From Chryseobacterium culicis (GTDB lineage Bacteria > Bacteroidota > Bacteroidia > Flavobacteriales > Weeksellaceae): 64,000 nucleotides of DNA. The notes under the pieces were generated by a model. The model worked only from the letters and a program-made list of their open reading frames with translations, was not told the DNA's origin and searched no databases. This document shows, one piece after another, positions 51,171 to 59,042 of this stretch (its first letter is position 1; each line of letters begins with the position of its first letter). The DNA is taken from NCBI RefSeq assembly GCF_002979755.1, contig NZ_PCPP01000001.1, forward strand, positions 1,582,665-1,646,664, written 5' to 3'. The translations under genes and the position numbers were made by a program.

Positions 51171-53480
51171 TTAATTTTTAATGACCTTAAACGTTTCCCA
51201 TTGGTCATTGGTATGAATACGTACAAGATAAATTCCTTGAGGATAAGAAGTTAAATCAATTGTATTTTTCCCTTCCAGCAATTTTTCTTTTCTCATAATA
51301 ATTTTCCCCGCAAGATCATAAAGAAATAATTCATTAATTTCTTTTCTCGTCTTTATCTGTAATAAACCTTTTGTAGGATTTGGAAATATAACAGTTTTAC
51401 TATCCGTCTGACTGTCAATTTCTGTCTGCATTTTTTTATTGATATTATCATTTGAAATTCCTTTGCTGCATTCTGGCAAAACGGCTCTTTGAAGGATTAA
51501 TCTTAATAATAAATCATTCAGTTTTTCAACTTCATAAGAATCAATAGTAGGTTTTATATGGCTGTTTCCTATTCCACTGTCATCTGTAAGGAATGTATAG
51601 GTACCATTTGTAAGTAAAGCAAATGTCCGCATCAGGTATTCCGTTTGTTTATCTGTATCACTAGCAGCCAGTGGAATAATTGTAATACCTTTTTTTGCTG
51701 CAACCTTTATTTTACTATAAAGTTCCTTTATATTCTGTTCTGAATGATGTGGTGGCGCATCCAGAATTAAAAACATAATTTTGGTTGAATTTTCATTACT
51801 CCATTTCAACTCGTCAACAGAGACATTCAAAGCTTCCACAACTGCTTCCGGCGTATCTCCTCCTCCACCAGCGTTCTGTTTTTTGATAAAACTTACCAAA
51901 TCTTCTGCCTTATCTGAAAAATCAAATTTCCGGGTTACATATTCATCTCCATTATCTCTGTAGAAAACGGATCCATACCTTACAGTTGTATTTTTAAGCT
52001 TTCCTTCAATCTTTTTCAGCACATCCAAAAGTTCAGACTGAAGATAAGAAATTTCATCCCCCATAGAACCTGTAGCATCCACTACGAAAGCAAGATCCAA
52101 AATACGTTTCTGCTGGCAAGGCTGATCCAGAATGATGAGGTTTTGTCCATTTTTAAAAGTTCTGAGATTACTACTGATTACCTGCCCGGTATGATCCGAC
52201 AAATAATATTTCTCTGAATCCGAGTTTTCATTTGTCATTGGTGATATCCATAATTCCACATTGCCCAGATTATCTGAAACGGCTTCCCAGATAATGTTTT
52301 TCTTATCATCCAATAGTTTTACTTTTTCTCCTATTACCGGTTTCCTGTCTTTATTGACCAACTGGACTGAAACTCTTTTATCGGGAAAGAACTTCCATGT
52401 ATTTTTATACTGATCAAGAGTAGGCATTGCAATATCTTTCCAATAATCCCATTTAGAAAAATCATTAACTTCTCCTGCTGTCAGCTGACCAGCTTTTGGG
52501 AGTATTTTTTCGGGCTCTTCAGGTTCTTTTACTTTTTTCTCCGCACTGTCTGAAGAAACTTTTTTGAGTTTTTCTATTTCTGCTTTAGATAGTCCTTTTG
52601 TTGTGATCACAACAACTCCGTTACTAGCTTTACTTCCATACAGAGCCGTAGCTTCCAGCCCTTTCAGTACTTTTAATTCTTTTATTTTTTTAGGATCCAG
52701 AGTATTTAAAAATTCAGACGCTCTATCCATTACAATTCCGTCAATAATATACAACGGGGTTACAGATTTTTCATCTATACTTTTTGCTCCCCTGATTAAT
52801 ATTTCATCACGCTTTTTAATTCCGGTTGACACTTCTAACCCGGCAACTCTTCCAGCTAGTGAAGAAACGGTAGCCGGAGCATGCACAGGAGTTTTGTCTG
52901 TAGAAGCAATCATAACTGTTGAGGAAGCGGTAACAGATTTATAACTCTTTTTAATCCCATATGCGGTTACAACAATTTCTTCAATCTGTTTTGTTTTCAA
53001 GGTGTCCTTGTATATTTTGGGTAAGGATGTTTCTATTTTACCAGGAACTTCTACTTGTGATATACCATGAGTAGCTCGTAATATATAGGGATCTACAGGT
53101 TTAACAGGTGTAGACTGGTGAGCAATAGGACTTGGTAAAGACAACTCTTCTTTTCTGATGTTATCCTTTATTGTCCGATCTATTTTTGCAATATCCGTTT
53201 GGGTAATTGGACCTCTTGAAGTTGTATTTTCTACAATTACAGGTTTTAAAGGTTCTGCAGTTTCTTTTTTATTCATAAAATAAAGGGCACCTAAACCAAT
53301 CACCAGACTGGCAGCAATACCATACGGCAGCCAAAGAGGAATCATTCTCTTTTTCTCTTCTTTTTTATCTAATTTTTCTTCAATCTTATCCCAGACTTTT
53401 TCAAAACCAGGAAAAACGGTTGGTTCTTCAGAAAGCTTAGAAGCTTCATTGAATTGTTGATCTATATGATTATTTTCCAT
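51171..53480 (-). CDS. Membrane-anchored fusion: anti-sigma-like N terminus, SusC-type plug, VWA domain, T9SS sorting domain
   Basis: The 769-residue protein has no signal peptide. A 47-residue cytoplasmic segment with FEKVWDKIEEKL precedes one transmembrane helix (about 48-69), as in ECF-linked anti-sigma-like proteins. A Pro/Lys linker leads to a SusC-type plug (about 165-296: QIEEIVVTAYGIKKS, LAGRVAGLEVSTG, LIRGAKSI, YIIDGIV, LYGSKASNGVVVITTKG). A VWA domain (about 460-660) carries a MIDAS DATGSMG (468-474) and GGDTPEA. The C terminus (693-769, VIFPNPTKGLLQIK to ETFKVIKN) is a type A T9SS sorting domain. It begins 12 bp after the sigma gene. The topology is odd: T9SS cargo normally has a cleaved signal peptide. 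Confidence 0.88.
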   Translation of the reverse strand: MENNHIDQQFNEASKLSEEPTVFPGFEKVWDKIEEKLDKKEEKKRMIPLWLPYGIAASLVIGLGALYFMNKKETAEPLKPVIVENTTSRGPITQTDIAKIDRTIKDNIRKEELSLPSPIAHQSTPVKPVDPYILRATHGISQVEVPGKIETSLPKIYKDTLKTKQIEEIVVTAYGIKKSYKSVTASSTVMIASTDKTPVHAPATVSSLAGRVAGLEVSTGIKKRDEILIRGAKSIDEKSVTPLYIIDGIVMDRASEFLNTLDPKKIKELKVLKGLEATALYGSKASNGVVVITTKGLSKAEIEKLKKVSSDSAEKKVKEPEEPEKILPKAGQLTAGEVNDFSKWDYWKDIAMPTLDQYKNTWKFFPDKRVSVQLVNKDRKPVIGEKVKLLDDKKNIIWEAVSDNLGNVELWISPMTNENSDSEKYYLSDHTGQVISSNLRTFKNGQNLIILDQPCQQKRILDLAFVVDATGSMGDEISYLQSELLDVLKKIEGKLKNTTVRYGSVFYRDNGDEYVTRKFDFSDKAEDLVSFIKKQNAGGGGDTPEAVVEALNVSVDELKWSNENSTKIMFLILDAPPHHSEQNIKELYSKIKVAAKKGITIIPLAASDTDKQTEYLMRTFALLTNGTYTFLTDDSGIGNSHIKPTIDSYEVEKLNDLLLRLILQRAVLPECSKGISNDNINKKMQTEIDSQTDSKTVIFPNPTKGLLQIKTRKEINELFLYDLAGKIIMRKEKLLEGKNTIDLTSYPQGIYLVRIHTNDQWETFKVIKN

Positions 53481-53492
53481 TGTTGTAAAAGC

Positions 53493-54011
53493 TTAAATGT
53501 TTTGATTCACTAAAAGTTCCTGCAGCTTTTTTCGTGCAAAATTGAGCTGGGATTTTGATGTACCCTCGCTGATGGAAAGCATCGTTGCAATTTCCTTATG
53601 AGGATATCCTTCAATAGCGAAAAGATTAAAGATGGCTCTGCAGCCTTCCGGGAGAAAATTCAGTAAACTGAGAATATCTTTTTCCAGAGAAAGGTTTTCT
53701 GTAGTTCCTTCGGAATGATCAATAAAGTTTTCTTCCAGGGAAATAAAGAGTCCTTTATTGGTTCTTAATTTCTGCAGGCATTCGTTTACTGTTATTTTTC
53801 TTGCCCATGCTTCAAAGGTTTCGGGGTTCTGAAGCTGAGTAATTTTCGTGAAAATTTTATAGAACGTATCAGCCAATACTTCTTCTATATCTTCATCGTT
53901 TTTCAAATAGCGTCTGCAGACTGCGTAAAGCCTGCCCGCCATTTTCTCGTAGACCTTCCGCTGGGCATTGCGGTCGCTACGCTGGCATTCCAATAATAAT
54001 TCTTGTTCCAT
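53493..54011 (-). CDS. ECF RNA polymerase sigma factor
   Basis: The 172-residue protein has sigma region 2 (RLYAVCRRYLKNDEDIEEVLADTFYKIF, about 27-54, and TFEAWARKITVNECLQKLR) and region 4 (LPEGCRAIFNLFAIEGYPHKEIATMLSISEGTSKSQLNFARKKLQ, about 118-162). It belongs to the extracytoplasmic-function family. It is the first gene of the cluster and is followed after 12 bp by the membrane protein that probably acts as its anti-sigma factor. Confidence 0.94.
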   Translation of the reverse strand: MEQELLLECQRSDRNAQRKVYEKMAGRLYAVCRRYLKNDEDIEEVLADTFYKIFTKITQLQNPETFEAWARKITVNECLQKLRTNKGLFISLEENFIDHSEGTTENLSLEKDILSLLNFLPEGCRAIFNLFAIEGYPHKEIATMLSISEGTSKSQLNFARKKLQELLVNQNI

Positions 54012-54207
54012 AGTCAGGAGTTATACTATTATAGATGCATAAACTTTTGTAGGGGTTGGAAACATGGTCAATTTTTTTATTAAAATATCGAAAAAGCAAA
54101 TTTTCCGATCAGCCATTTGATATTTTTTTCATTTCAAATTTAACTTTTCCATCTGTAACAAATCTCTATTATCAACGACTATTAATACAAATAATCTTTT
54201 TATAGTA

Positions 54208-55410
54208 ATGAAAAATGCCAAAATTGCATCATTACTTTTTGTTTTGTCTGCAGGAAGTATGATGTTTGCCCAAGATGACTTGATCAACAAGTTAAAAAAC
54301 AACCAATCGCAAAATGCTAATTTTCAGTTCACAACGTTAAAAGACGTTGGCGCGACTTCTGTAAAAAACCAGGGTTCATCAGGAACTTGCTGGAGCTACT
54401 CCGGAAATTCTTTCCTTGAATCTGAAATGCAGAGAATGGGCAAAAAACCTGTAGATCTTGCCGAAATCTTTACCGCAAGAAATTCTTACCATGATAAAGC
54501 AAAATTATATGTTTTAAATAATGGAGCCATCAGCTGGGGTGACGGAGGAGAGCTTCACGATGTCATTAACATGTACAAGAAGTACGGAGCAGTTCCTCAG
54601 GATGCATATACAGGATTAAAATCGGGACAGACTACCAACAACTTCAAGGAAATGCAAGGGAAACTGAAGCCGGTTCTTGACAGCCTTGTTCAAGCTTCTT
54701 CAAAAGGGAAACTGACCGATAACTGGATGGATTCTGTAGATGCAATTCTTGATGAATATTTAGGAAAAGTACCTGCTAACTTTACGTATGAAGGGAAAAA
54801 CTATACTCCTAAAACATTTGCTAAGGAAGTCGTAGGAATCAACCCTGAAGATTATGTAGAATTATCTTCTTACAAAGATTATGCATATTATGAGAAATTT
54901 GTAGTTCCAATTCCTGATAACTGGAGCCATGATTCTGACTGGAATATTCCGATGAAAGATCTTACAGCGATCATTGACAATGCAGTAACTAAAGGATATT
55001 CTGTAGGTTGGGCAACTGACGTTTCCGAGCCTTATTTCTCTTACAAAAACGGGGTAGCTTACGTTCCGGACATGGATCTTGATCAGATCACTGCAGAGAA
55101 TAAGCAGACTTTGTTCACAGAGCCTAAAAAAGATAAAACCATCACTGAAGACATGCGTCAGAAAGCCCTTAACAATCTTTCTACAACGGATGACCATGGT
55201 ATGCACATTGTAGGTTTGGCAAAAGACCAGACGGGGAAAGAATATTATATGGTGAAAAACTCATGGGGTGTAACCAATGATTTTGCCGGATATCTTTATG
55301 TAACAAGACCTTATGTTGAATATAAATCAACAGCAATTCTTGTTCACAAAAATGCCATCCCAAAAAACATTTTAAAGCAACTGAAACCAACGAAGAATAT
55401 TGGTTTGTAA
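54208..55410 (+). CDS. Secreted C1 family cysteine peptidase (aminopeptidase C/bleomycin hydrolase-like)
   Basis: The 400-residue protein has a signal peptide (1-21, SMMFAQ). The papain-fold catalytic set is complete: Gln55 and Cys61 in VKNQGSSGTCWSYSGNSFLE, His333 in DDHGMHIVG and Asn351 in YYMVKNSWG. The long insertions and ending match the C1B aminopeptidase C/bleomycin hydrolase branch rather than papain, but a signal peptide is unusual for cytosolic PepC. It is periplasmic or exported. It has its own terminator, and a small Cys-containing GG-leader peptide gene follows 196 bp later. Confidence 0.93.
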   Translation: MKNAKIASLLFVLSAGSMMFAQDDLINKLKNNQSQNANFQFTTLKDVGATSVKNQGSSGTCWSYSGNSFLESEMQRMGKKPVDLAEIFTARNSYHDKAKLYVLNNGAISWGDGGELHDVINMYKKYGAVPQDAYTGLKSGQTTNNFKEMQGKLKPVLDSLVQASSKGKLTDNWMDSVDAILDEYLGKVPANFTYEGKNYTPKTFAKEVVGINPEDYVELSSYKDYAYYEKFVVPIPDNWSHDSDWNIPMKDLTAIIDNAVTKGYSVGWATDVSEPYFSYKNGVAYVPDMDLDQITAENKQTLFTEPKKDKTITEDMRQKALNNLSTTDDHGMHIVGLAKDQTGKEYYMVKNSWGVTNDFAGYLYVTRPYVEYKSTAILVHKNAIPKNILKQLKPTKNIGL

Positions 55411-55467
55411 GAAAAGAAATCATTTCTGCCATTTTTAAACGGCAGTTTTAGATATTTAAATCTGTTA

Positions 55468-55505
55468 AAACCCGCTTCCGGAAATTCCGGAGCGGGTTTG
55501 TTTTT
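55468..55505 (+). terminator. Terminator of the C1 peptidase gene
   Basis: AACCCGCTTCCGG and CCGGAGCGGGTT pair with a one-base bulge around AAATT and are followed by TGTTTTT. Confidence 0.85.
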
Positions 55506-55575
55506 CCAAATACTTTCTTATAAATAATTTATTTCACATTTTAGTGCAAAGTATTATTTAATTTTCAAAAAATAT

Positions 55576-55583
55576 TATATTTG
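55576..55583 (+). promoter_or_regulatory. -7 element of the GG-leader peptide gene
   Basis: TATATTTG matches TAnnTTTG exactly, 23 bp before the ATG at 55607. The gene therefore has its own promoter, distinct from the peptidase. Confidence 0.55.
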
Positions 55584-55606
55584 TATAAATCAACAAACTA
55601 ATCAAT

Positions 55607-55771
55607 ATGAAAAATCTAAAGAGATTAACAAAATCGACATTAAAGAACATCAATGGTGGGAATGCTCCACAGTGTGAAGCCGGACTTATTGCATGCCGTC
55701 ACAAAGCTGAAGATGGCTATCCTGCTTATTGGACGTGTGAAGCTGCATCAACAGGATGTAGACTCTTATAA
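55607..55771 (+). CDS. Small double-glycine-leader peptide with four cysteines (bacteriocin-like)
   Basis: The 54-residue product begins MKNLKRLTKSTLKNINGG, a leader of the kind seen in flavobacterial bacteriocin-like precursors, with Gly17-Gly18 as the predicted cleavage site. The 36-residue core has cysteines at 23, 30, 44 and 51, which could form two disulfides, and aromatic residues PAYWTC. It has a matching -7 promoter and a strong terminator, so it is an independent transcription unit. No C39-type exporter or modification enzyme is adjacent; those would have to be elsewhere. Antimicrobial or signalling function is inferred only from the leader. Confidence 0.82.
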   Translation: MKNLKRLTKSTLKNINGGNAPQCEAGLIACRHKAEDGYPAYWTCEAASTGCRLL

Positions 55772-55819
55772 AACACCCATCAAAGCTTTTAGAAGCTGTT
55801 TTATAAAAAAACAAATAAA

Positions 55820-55855
55820 AACCCGATTTCAGAAATTCTGAAATCGGGTTCTTTA
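55820..55855 (+). terminator. Terminator of the GG-leader peptide gene
   Basis: AACCCGATTTCAGAA and TTCTGAAATCGGGTT are perfectly complementary over 15 bp and are followed by CTTTA. Confidence 0.85.
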
Positions 55856-55998
55856 ATAAATAGGTGAAAATTAAATATAAAATAAAGTGAATTATGCTGA
55901 TTTAATACCAGACAGAATTGTCAATTCAGCTTCACAAGTAAATAAATTATGCTGTTAAAAAATTGACCGCGAAGCGAATTCACCATTCCTTATTGATA

Positions 55999-57060
55999 TT
56001 AAAATAAAACGCCCATACTTTCTGCTGAGAAATCCAGAAGAGCTTCAGTGTTCCCTTCTTTGATCTTCTGTACCCATTGGTGATCCTGTAAAATGGCTCT
56101 TCCTACTGCAACAAGATCAAATTCTTCATTATCAAGTCTTCTGATCAGTTCTGTAAGATCTGTTTTTTCTGTTCCCTCGCCAGCAAATGCATTAAGGAAA
56201 TCTCCGTTCAAGCCTACAGAACCTACTGTAATAGTTGGCTGTCCGGTAATTTTTTTAGCCCATCCTGCAAAGTTTAAATCAGAACCTTCAAATTCCGGTT
56301 CCCAAAAACGACGCTGTGAACAGTGGAAAATATCTACACCAGCTTCTTTTAATGGTAATAACCAGTCTTCCATTTCATTAGGAGTAAATGCCAGTCTGGT
56401 TTTATAATCCTGCTGTTTCCATTGTGAAAGACGGATAATAATGGTAAAATCCTCTCCTACTGCTGCTCTGATAGCTTTTACAACTTCTACAGCAAATCGG
56501 CTTCTCTCTTTTAGTGTTTTACCACCATACTCATCTGTTCTGGTATTGCTTACTTCCCAGAAAAACTGATCGATAAGATAACCATGTGCTCCATGAATTT
56601 CAATACAATCGAAACCAAGATCTTTTGCTGATTTTGCAGAAGCTGCAAACTGTGCAATGGTATCCTGAATATCTTCAATCGTCATTGTTGAAGCCTTTTC
56701 CATTTGAACTAACGGATAGTCTTCCGACATTCTTGTATCTCCTACATGCCAGATCTGAGGCCCCATTTTACCTCCATTCTGATGTACAGTATCGATTACA
56801 TTTTTCCAGCCGTTTAAAGCTTCTGTTCCATAGAAATCCGGGATATTCTGTAGGTTTTTTGATCCAGGTCTGTTGATTACAGTTCCTTCAGAAAGAATTA
56901 ATCCTACTTCTGAAGCAGCTCTCCTTCCGTAATAGTCTGCAATATTCTGAGTGGGAACTCCATTATCAGATTGTGCTCTGGTCATAGGAGCCATTACTAT
57001 TCTATTTTTAAGCTGTAGATTCTTGTATTGAAACGGTTTAAATAATGATGATGTGCTCAT
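55999..57060 (-). CDS. Old Yellow Enzyme family alkene reductase (NADH:flavin oxidoreductase)
   Basis: The 353-residue FMN enzyme has KNRIVMAPMTRAQSDNGVPT at 18-37, substrate-binding GPQIWHVGD, the FCIEIHGAHGYLIDQF-type segment with HGAHGYL, SNTRTDEYGG and a C-terminal phosphate-binding VAVGRAIL. It reduces activated C=C bonds with NAD(P)H. It is divergent from an HxlR regulator, a common pairing for electrophile- or quinone-induced OYE genes. It is cytoplasmic. Confidence 0.95.
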   Translation of the reverse strand: MSTSSLFKPFQYKNLQLKNRIVMAPMTRAQSDNGVPTQNIADYYGRRAASEVGLILSEGTVINRPGSKNLQNIPDFYGTEALNGWKNVIDTVHQNGGKMGPQIWHVGDTRMSEDYPLVQMEKASTMTIEDIQDTIAQFAASAKSAKDLGFDCIEIHGAHGYLIDQFFWEVSNTRTDEYGGKTLKERSRFAVEVVKAIRAAVGEDFTIIIRLSQWKQQDYKTRLAFTPNEMEDWLLPLKEAGVDIFHCSQRRFWEPEFEGSDLNFAGWAKKITGQPTITVGSVGLNGDFLNAFAGEGTEKTDLTELIRRLDNEEFDLVAVGRAILQDHQWVQKIKEGNTEALLDFSAESMGVLF

Positions 57061-57083
57061 ATTTAAATTTATATTTTATAATT

Positions 57084-57180
57084 GTTACACAAAGTAACTA
57101 ATAATAGTTCACTTTTGTATCTTTCATTAAAAAAATAGTGGTAACTTCGCAGTAACTTACATTAGTAACATTAAAGTAAC
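57084..57180. promoter_or_regulatory. GTAAC half-site array between OYE and HxlR genes
   Basis: An inverted pair GTTAC-ACAAA-GTAAC lies at 57084-57098. Four further direct GTAAC copies stand at 57141, 57152, 57165 and 57176, spaced 11, 13 and 11 bp. Helical spacing between divergent genes suggests HxlR binding sites. Confidence 0.55.
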
Positions 57181-57226
57181 GTATGAAACTTTGGTTTTAT
57201 ATGCTGTTTAAAATAAAAATCTCCTT

Positions 57227-57619
57227 ATGAAAAAGAATGAATTAATGCAATACAGCTGCCCTCTGGGCAAGGCAATGGCCGCTTTGGGAAGCAAATGGAA
57301 GCCGATTATTGTTCTTGTTATTAAAGACAGGAAGTTACGTTTTGGAGAACTGGCAGTACGAATTAATGTCATTTCCAGAAAGGTATTGACTGATCAATTG
57401 AGGGAGATGGAAACGGATGGACTGGTTATCCGTGAAGAGTTTAAAGAACTTCCTCCAAGAGTGGAATATTCTCTTACAGAAAAGGGATTGGCTTTATTAC
57501 CTATCCTATATTTACTGGAAGAGTGGGAAGCTAAATATCAGGTGAAAGGACAGCATGAAGATAAAGATTGTTCTTTTTTGAATGAAGATATAAAAAATAA
57601 AAAGGCTGTCAATGTTTGA
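57227..57619 (+). CDS. HxlR family transcriptional regulator
   Basis: The 130-residue regulator has the HxlR signature: YSCPLGKAMAALGSKWKPII with Cys11, then LRFGELAVRI, ISRKVLTDQLREMETDGLVI and PRVEYSLTEKGLAL. The conserved N-terminal Cys is redox- or electrophile-sensing in several family members. It is divergent from the OYE gene and probably regulates both. An imperfect hairpin with a T run follows the stop (about 57598-57630). Confidence 0.94.
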   Translation: MKKNELMQYSCPLGKAMAALGSKWKPIIVLVIKDRKLRFGELAVRINVISRKVLTDQLREMETDGLVIREEFKELPPRVEYSLTEKGLALLPILYLLEEWEAKYQVKGQHEDKDCSFLNEDIKNKKAVNV

Positions 57620-57653
57620 TAGCTTTTTTGCATTTATCCTTATACTCACTTTC

Positions 57654-57689
57654 AAAAAGGTAAGTATATAACGAAAAGGTAAGCATATA
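57654..57689 (+). promoter_or_regulatory. Direct repeat upstream of the AhpD-like gene
   Basis: AAAAAGGTAAGTATATA (57654-57670) and GAAAAGGTAAGCATATA (57673-57689) are near-identical and offset by 19 bp. They may be binding sites or a small duplication. Confidence 0.35.
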
Positions 57690-57734
57690 GGTTCAAAGCC
57701 ATTTCTGATGCAAATTTGCAGAAAATATTTCACT

Positions 57735-58151
57735 ATGAATTACAAAGAAATTGCAAAAGAAACCATTGGAAATCTATACAAAGCCCACAGCAGCATCCGA
57801 AAATCCGGTATTGATAAAAAACTGATCGCTTTGGTAGAACTTCGTGTCTCACAAATCAATGGCTGTGCCTATTGCTGCAGTTATCATGCTAAAGAATTAT
57901 CTGATTTTGGCTTTGAGCAAGATACCATTAACAGGCTCCCGGGCTGGAAACACACGAATGCCTTTAATGATCAGCAAAAGCTTGTTTTAGAATGGGCAGA
58001 AGCTGTCATTGACAGTAAAGATGGCTGGCAAGATATCAAAGCAAAACTGACTGAGCAATTCACGGAAAGAGAAATTGTAGAATTGACAGCAAGTATAACG
58101 CTGATGAATACTTTGAATACACTAAGGATTACTTTGGCTGAGAAGGAATAA
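57735..58151 (+). CDS. Carboxymuconolactone decarboxylase/AhpD-like alkylhydroperoxidase family protein
   Basis: The ATG at 57735 (MNYKEIAKETIGNLYKAHSS) is preferred; nine residues encoded upstream from 57708 are not family-like. The 138-residue protein has the redox motif NGCAYCCSYHAKEL with a Cys-x-x-Cys pair and His, and the helical LVLEWAEAV and IVELTASITLMNTLNTL segments. AhpD-like proteins act as peroxidases or disulfide reductases. It follows the HxlR gene on the same strand and fits an electrophile/oxidative-stress set with the OYE. Confidence 0.92.
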   Translation: MNYKEIAKETIGNLYKAHSSIRKSGIDKKLIALVELRVSQINGCAYCCSYHAKELSDFGFEQDTINRLPGWKHTNAFNDQQKLVLEWAEAVIDSKDGWQDIKAKLTEQFTEREIVELTASITLMNTLNTLRITLAEKE

Positions 58152-58186
58152 ATATAAAATCTGAAATCAGATAACTATACAAAATA

Positions 58187-58930
58187 CTAATTCTCACTCT
58201 TTTTTACCATTAACATATTGGCAAATGGAGTGATTTTTTTATTCTCTGTTATTTTCAATTTTGCTGCAGAGATTGCTTCCTCCCATTGCTTTTGACTTAA
58301 AAAATGGAATGCTCCGATATTAAAGCAAATAAAGTTCGTCATGTCTCTAAACTGTTCAGATATGATAATCAAGCCTCCTTTTTTCAGTATTCTTTTCGCT
58401 TCTTTGAAAAACAAAACTCTTTTCTGATGATCGAGAATCTCATGAAGTGCTGTGACTGCCAGAATAATGTCTTGTGATTCGTTTTCAAAAGGTAAAATAT
58501 CAGGGGAAATTCTTATTTCTTTAGGATTAGGAGGAAACATTTTCTTTGAAACTTCAATTCCATTTTCATGTTCATGTCTGTTTCCATAAATATCACAAAC
58601 AGTGAATTTTATATGATCATATTTCTCTTCCAGTTTTCTTGATAAAGGATCAAAGCTTGCATGAATTACAACTGCATTTTCAATTTTTCCCCAATCCAGA
58701 AACTCATTTAATCCCTTCAATTCATATAGATCAGAATTATCATAAAGAATATAAGATGCAGCAATTGAAGCTAATATGTTTAAAACAATAAGAATTCCAA
58801 AACTTCTTAATAATATGATCCATAAGGATGAATTAATCTGAAAAGACAATATAAAAAGAAATAATGAGATTAAAATTCCAAGTACTATTTTCTTATAATT
58901 GAACAGGATAACGAGTTGAGTTATTTTCAT
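58187..58930 (-). CDS. Membrane-anchored class I SAM-dependent methyltransferase
   Basis: The 247-residue protein has two N-terminal hydrophobic helices (about 15-33 and 38-62). A Methyltransf_11-type domain follows, with VVIHASFDPLSRKL, ISPDILPFENESQDIILAVTALHEI, ILKKGGLIIISEQF and a C-terminal segment. The glycine-rich motif I is unusual (HASFDPLSR rather than DxGxGxG), so SAM binding should be treated with care. Anchoring suggests a lipid, quinone or membrane-protein substrate. It stands alone. Confidence 0.75.
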   Translation of the reverse strand: MKITQLVILFNYKKIVLGILISLFLFILSFQINSSLWIILLRSFGILIVLNILASIAASYILYDNSDLYELKGLNEFLDWGKIENAVVIHASFDPLSRKLEEKYDHIKFTVCDIYGNRHEHENGIEVSKKMFPPNPKEIRISPDILPFENESQDIILAVTALHEILDHQKRVLFFKEAKRILKKGGLIIISEQFRDMTNFICFNIGAFHFLSQKQWEEAISAAKLKITENKKITPFANMLMVKKSEN

Positions 58931-58993
58931 GTAAAAGTTTAAAAAGACATTCTCCTATCAAATCTACAAATTTTTGTGCTTACATCATAAACT

Positions 58994-59021
58994 AAAACCG
59001 CTTCCAAAAGGAAGCGGTTTT
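58994..59021. terminator. Terminator after the fused E1 gene
   Basis: AAAACCGCTTCC and GGAAGCGGTTTT pair perfectly around AAAA, with T runs usable in both directions. It lies 22 bp after the E1 stop codon on the minus strand. Confidence 0.88.
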
Positions 59022-59042
59022 TAAATGTATCTAAAATCCCGA

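Noticed and set aside
55653..55841. A 62-codon plus-strand frame overlapping the GG-leader peptide gene in another frame
   Set aside because: It runs into the terminator hairpin and lacks a start context; the 55607 frame has promoter, leader and cysteine pattern.
55859..55998. Possible second short peptide gene on either strand after the GG-leader gene
   Set aside because: The longest start-to-stop frame noticed is about 21 codons, without a leader or promoter.
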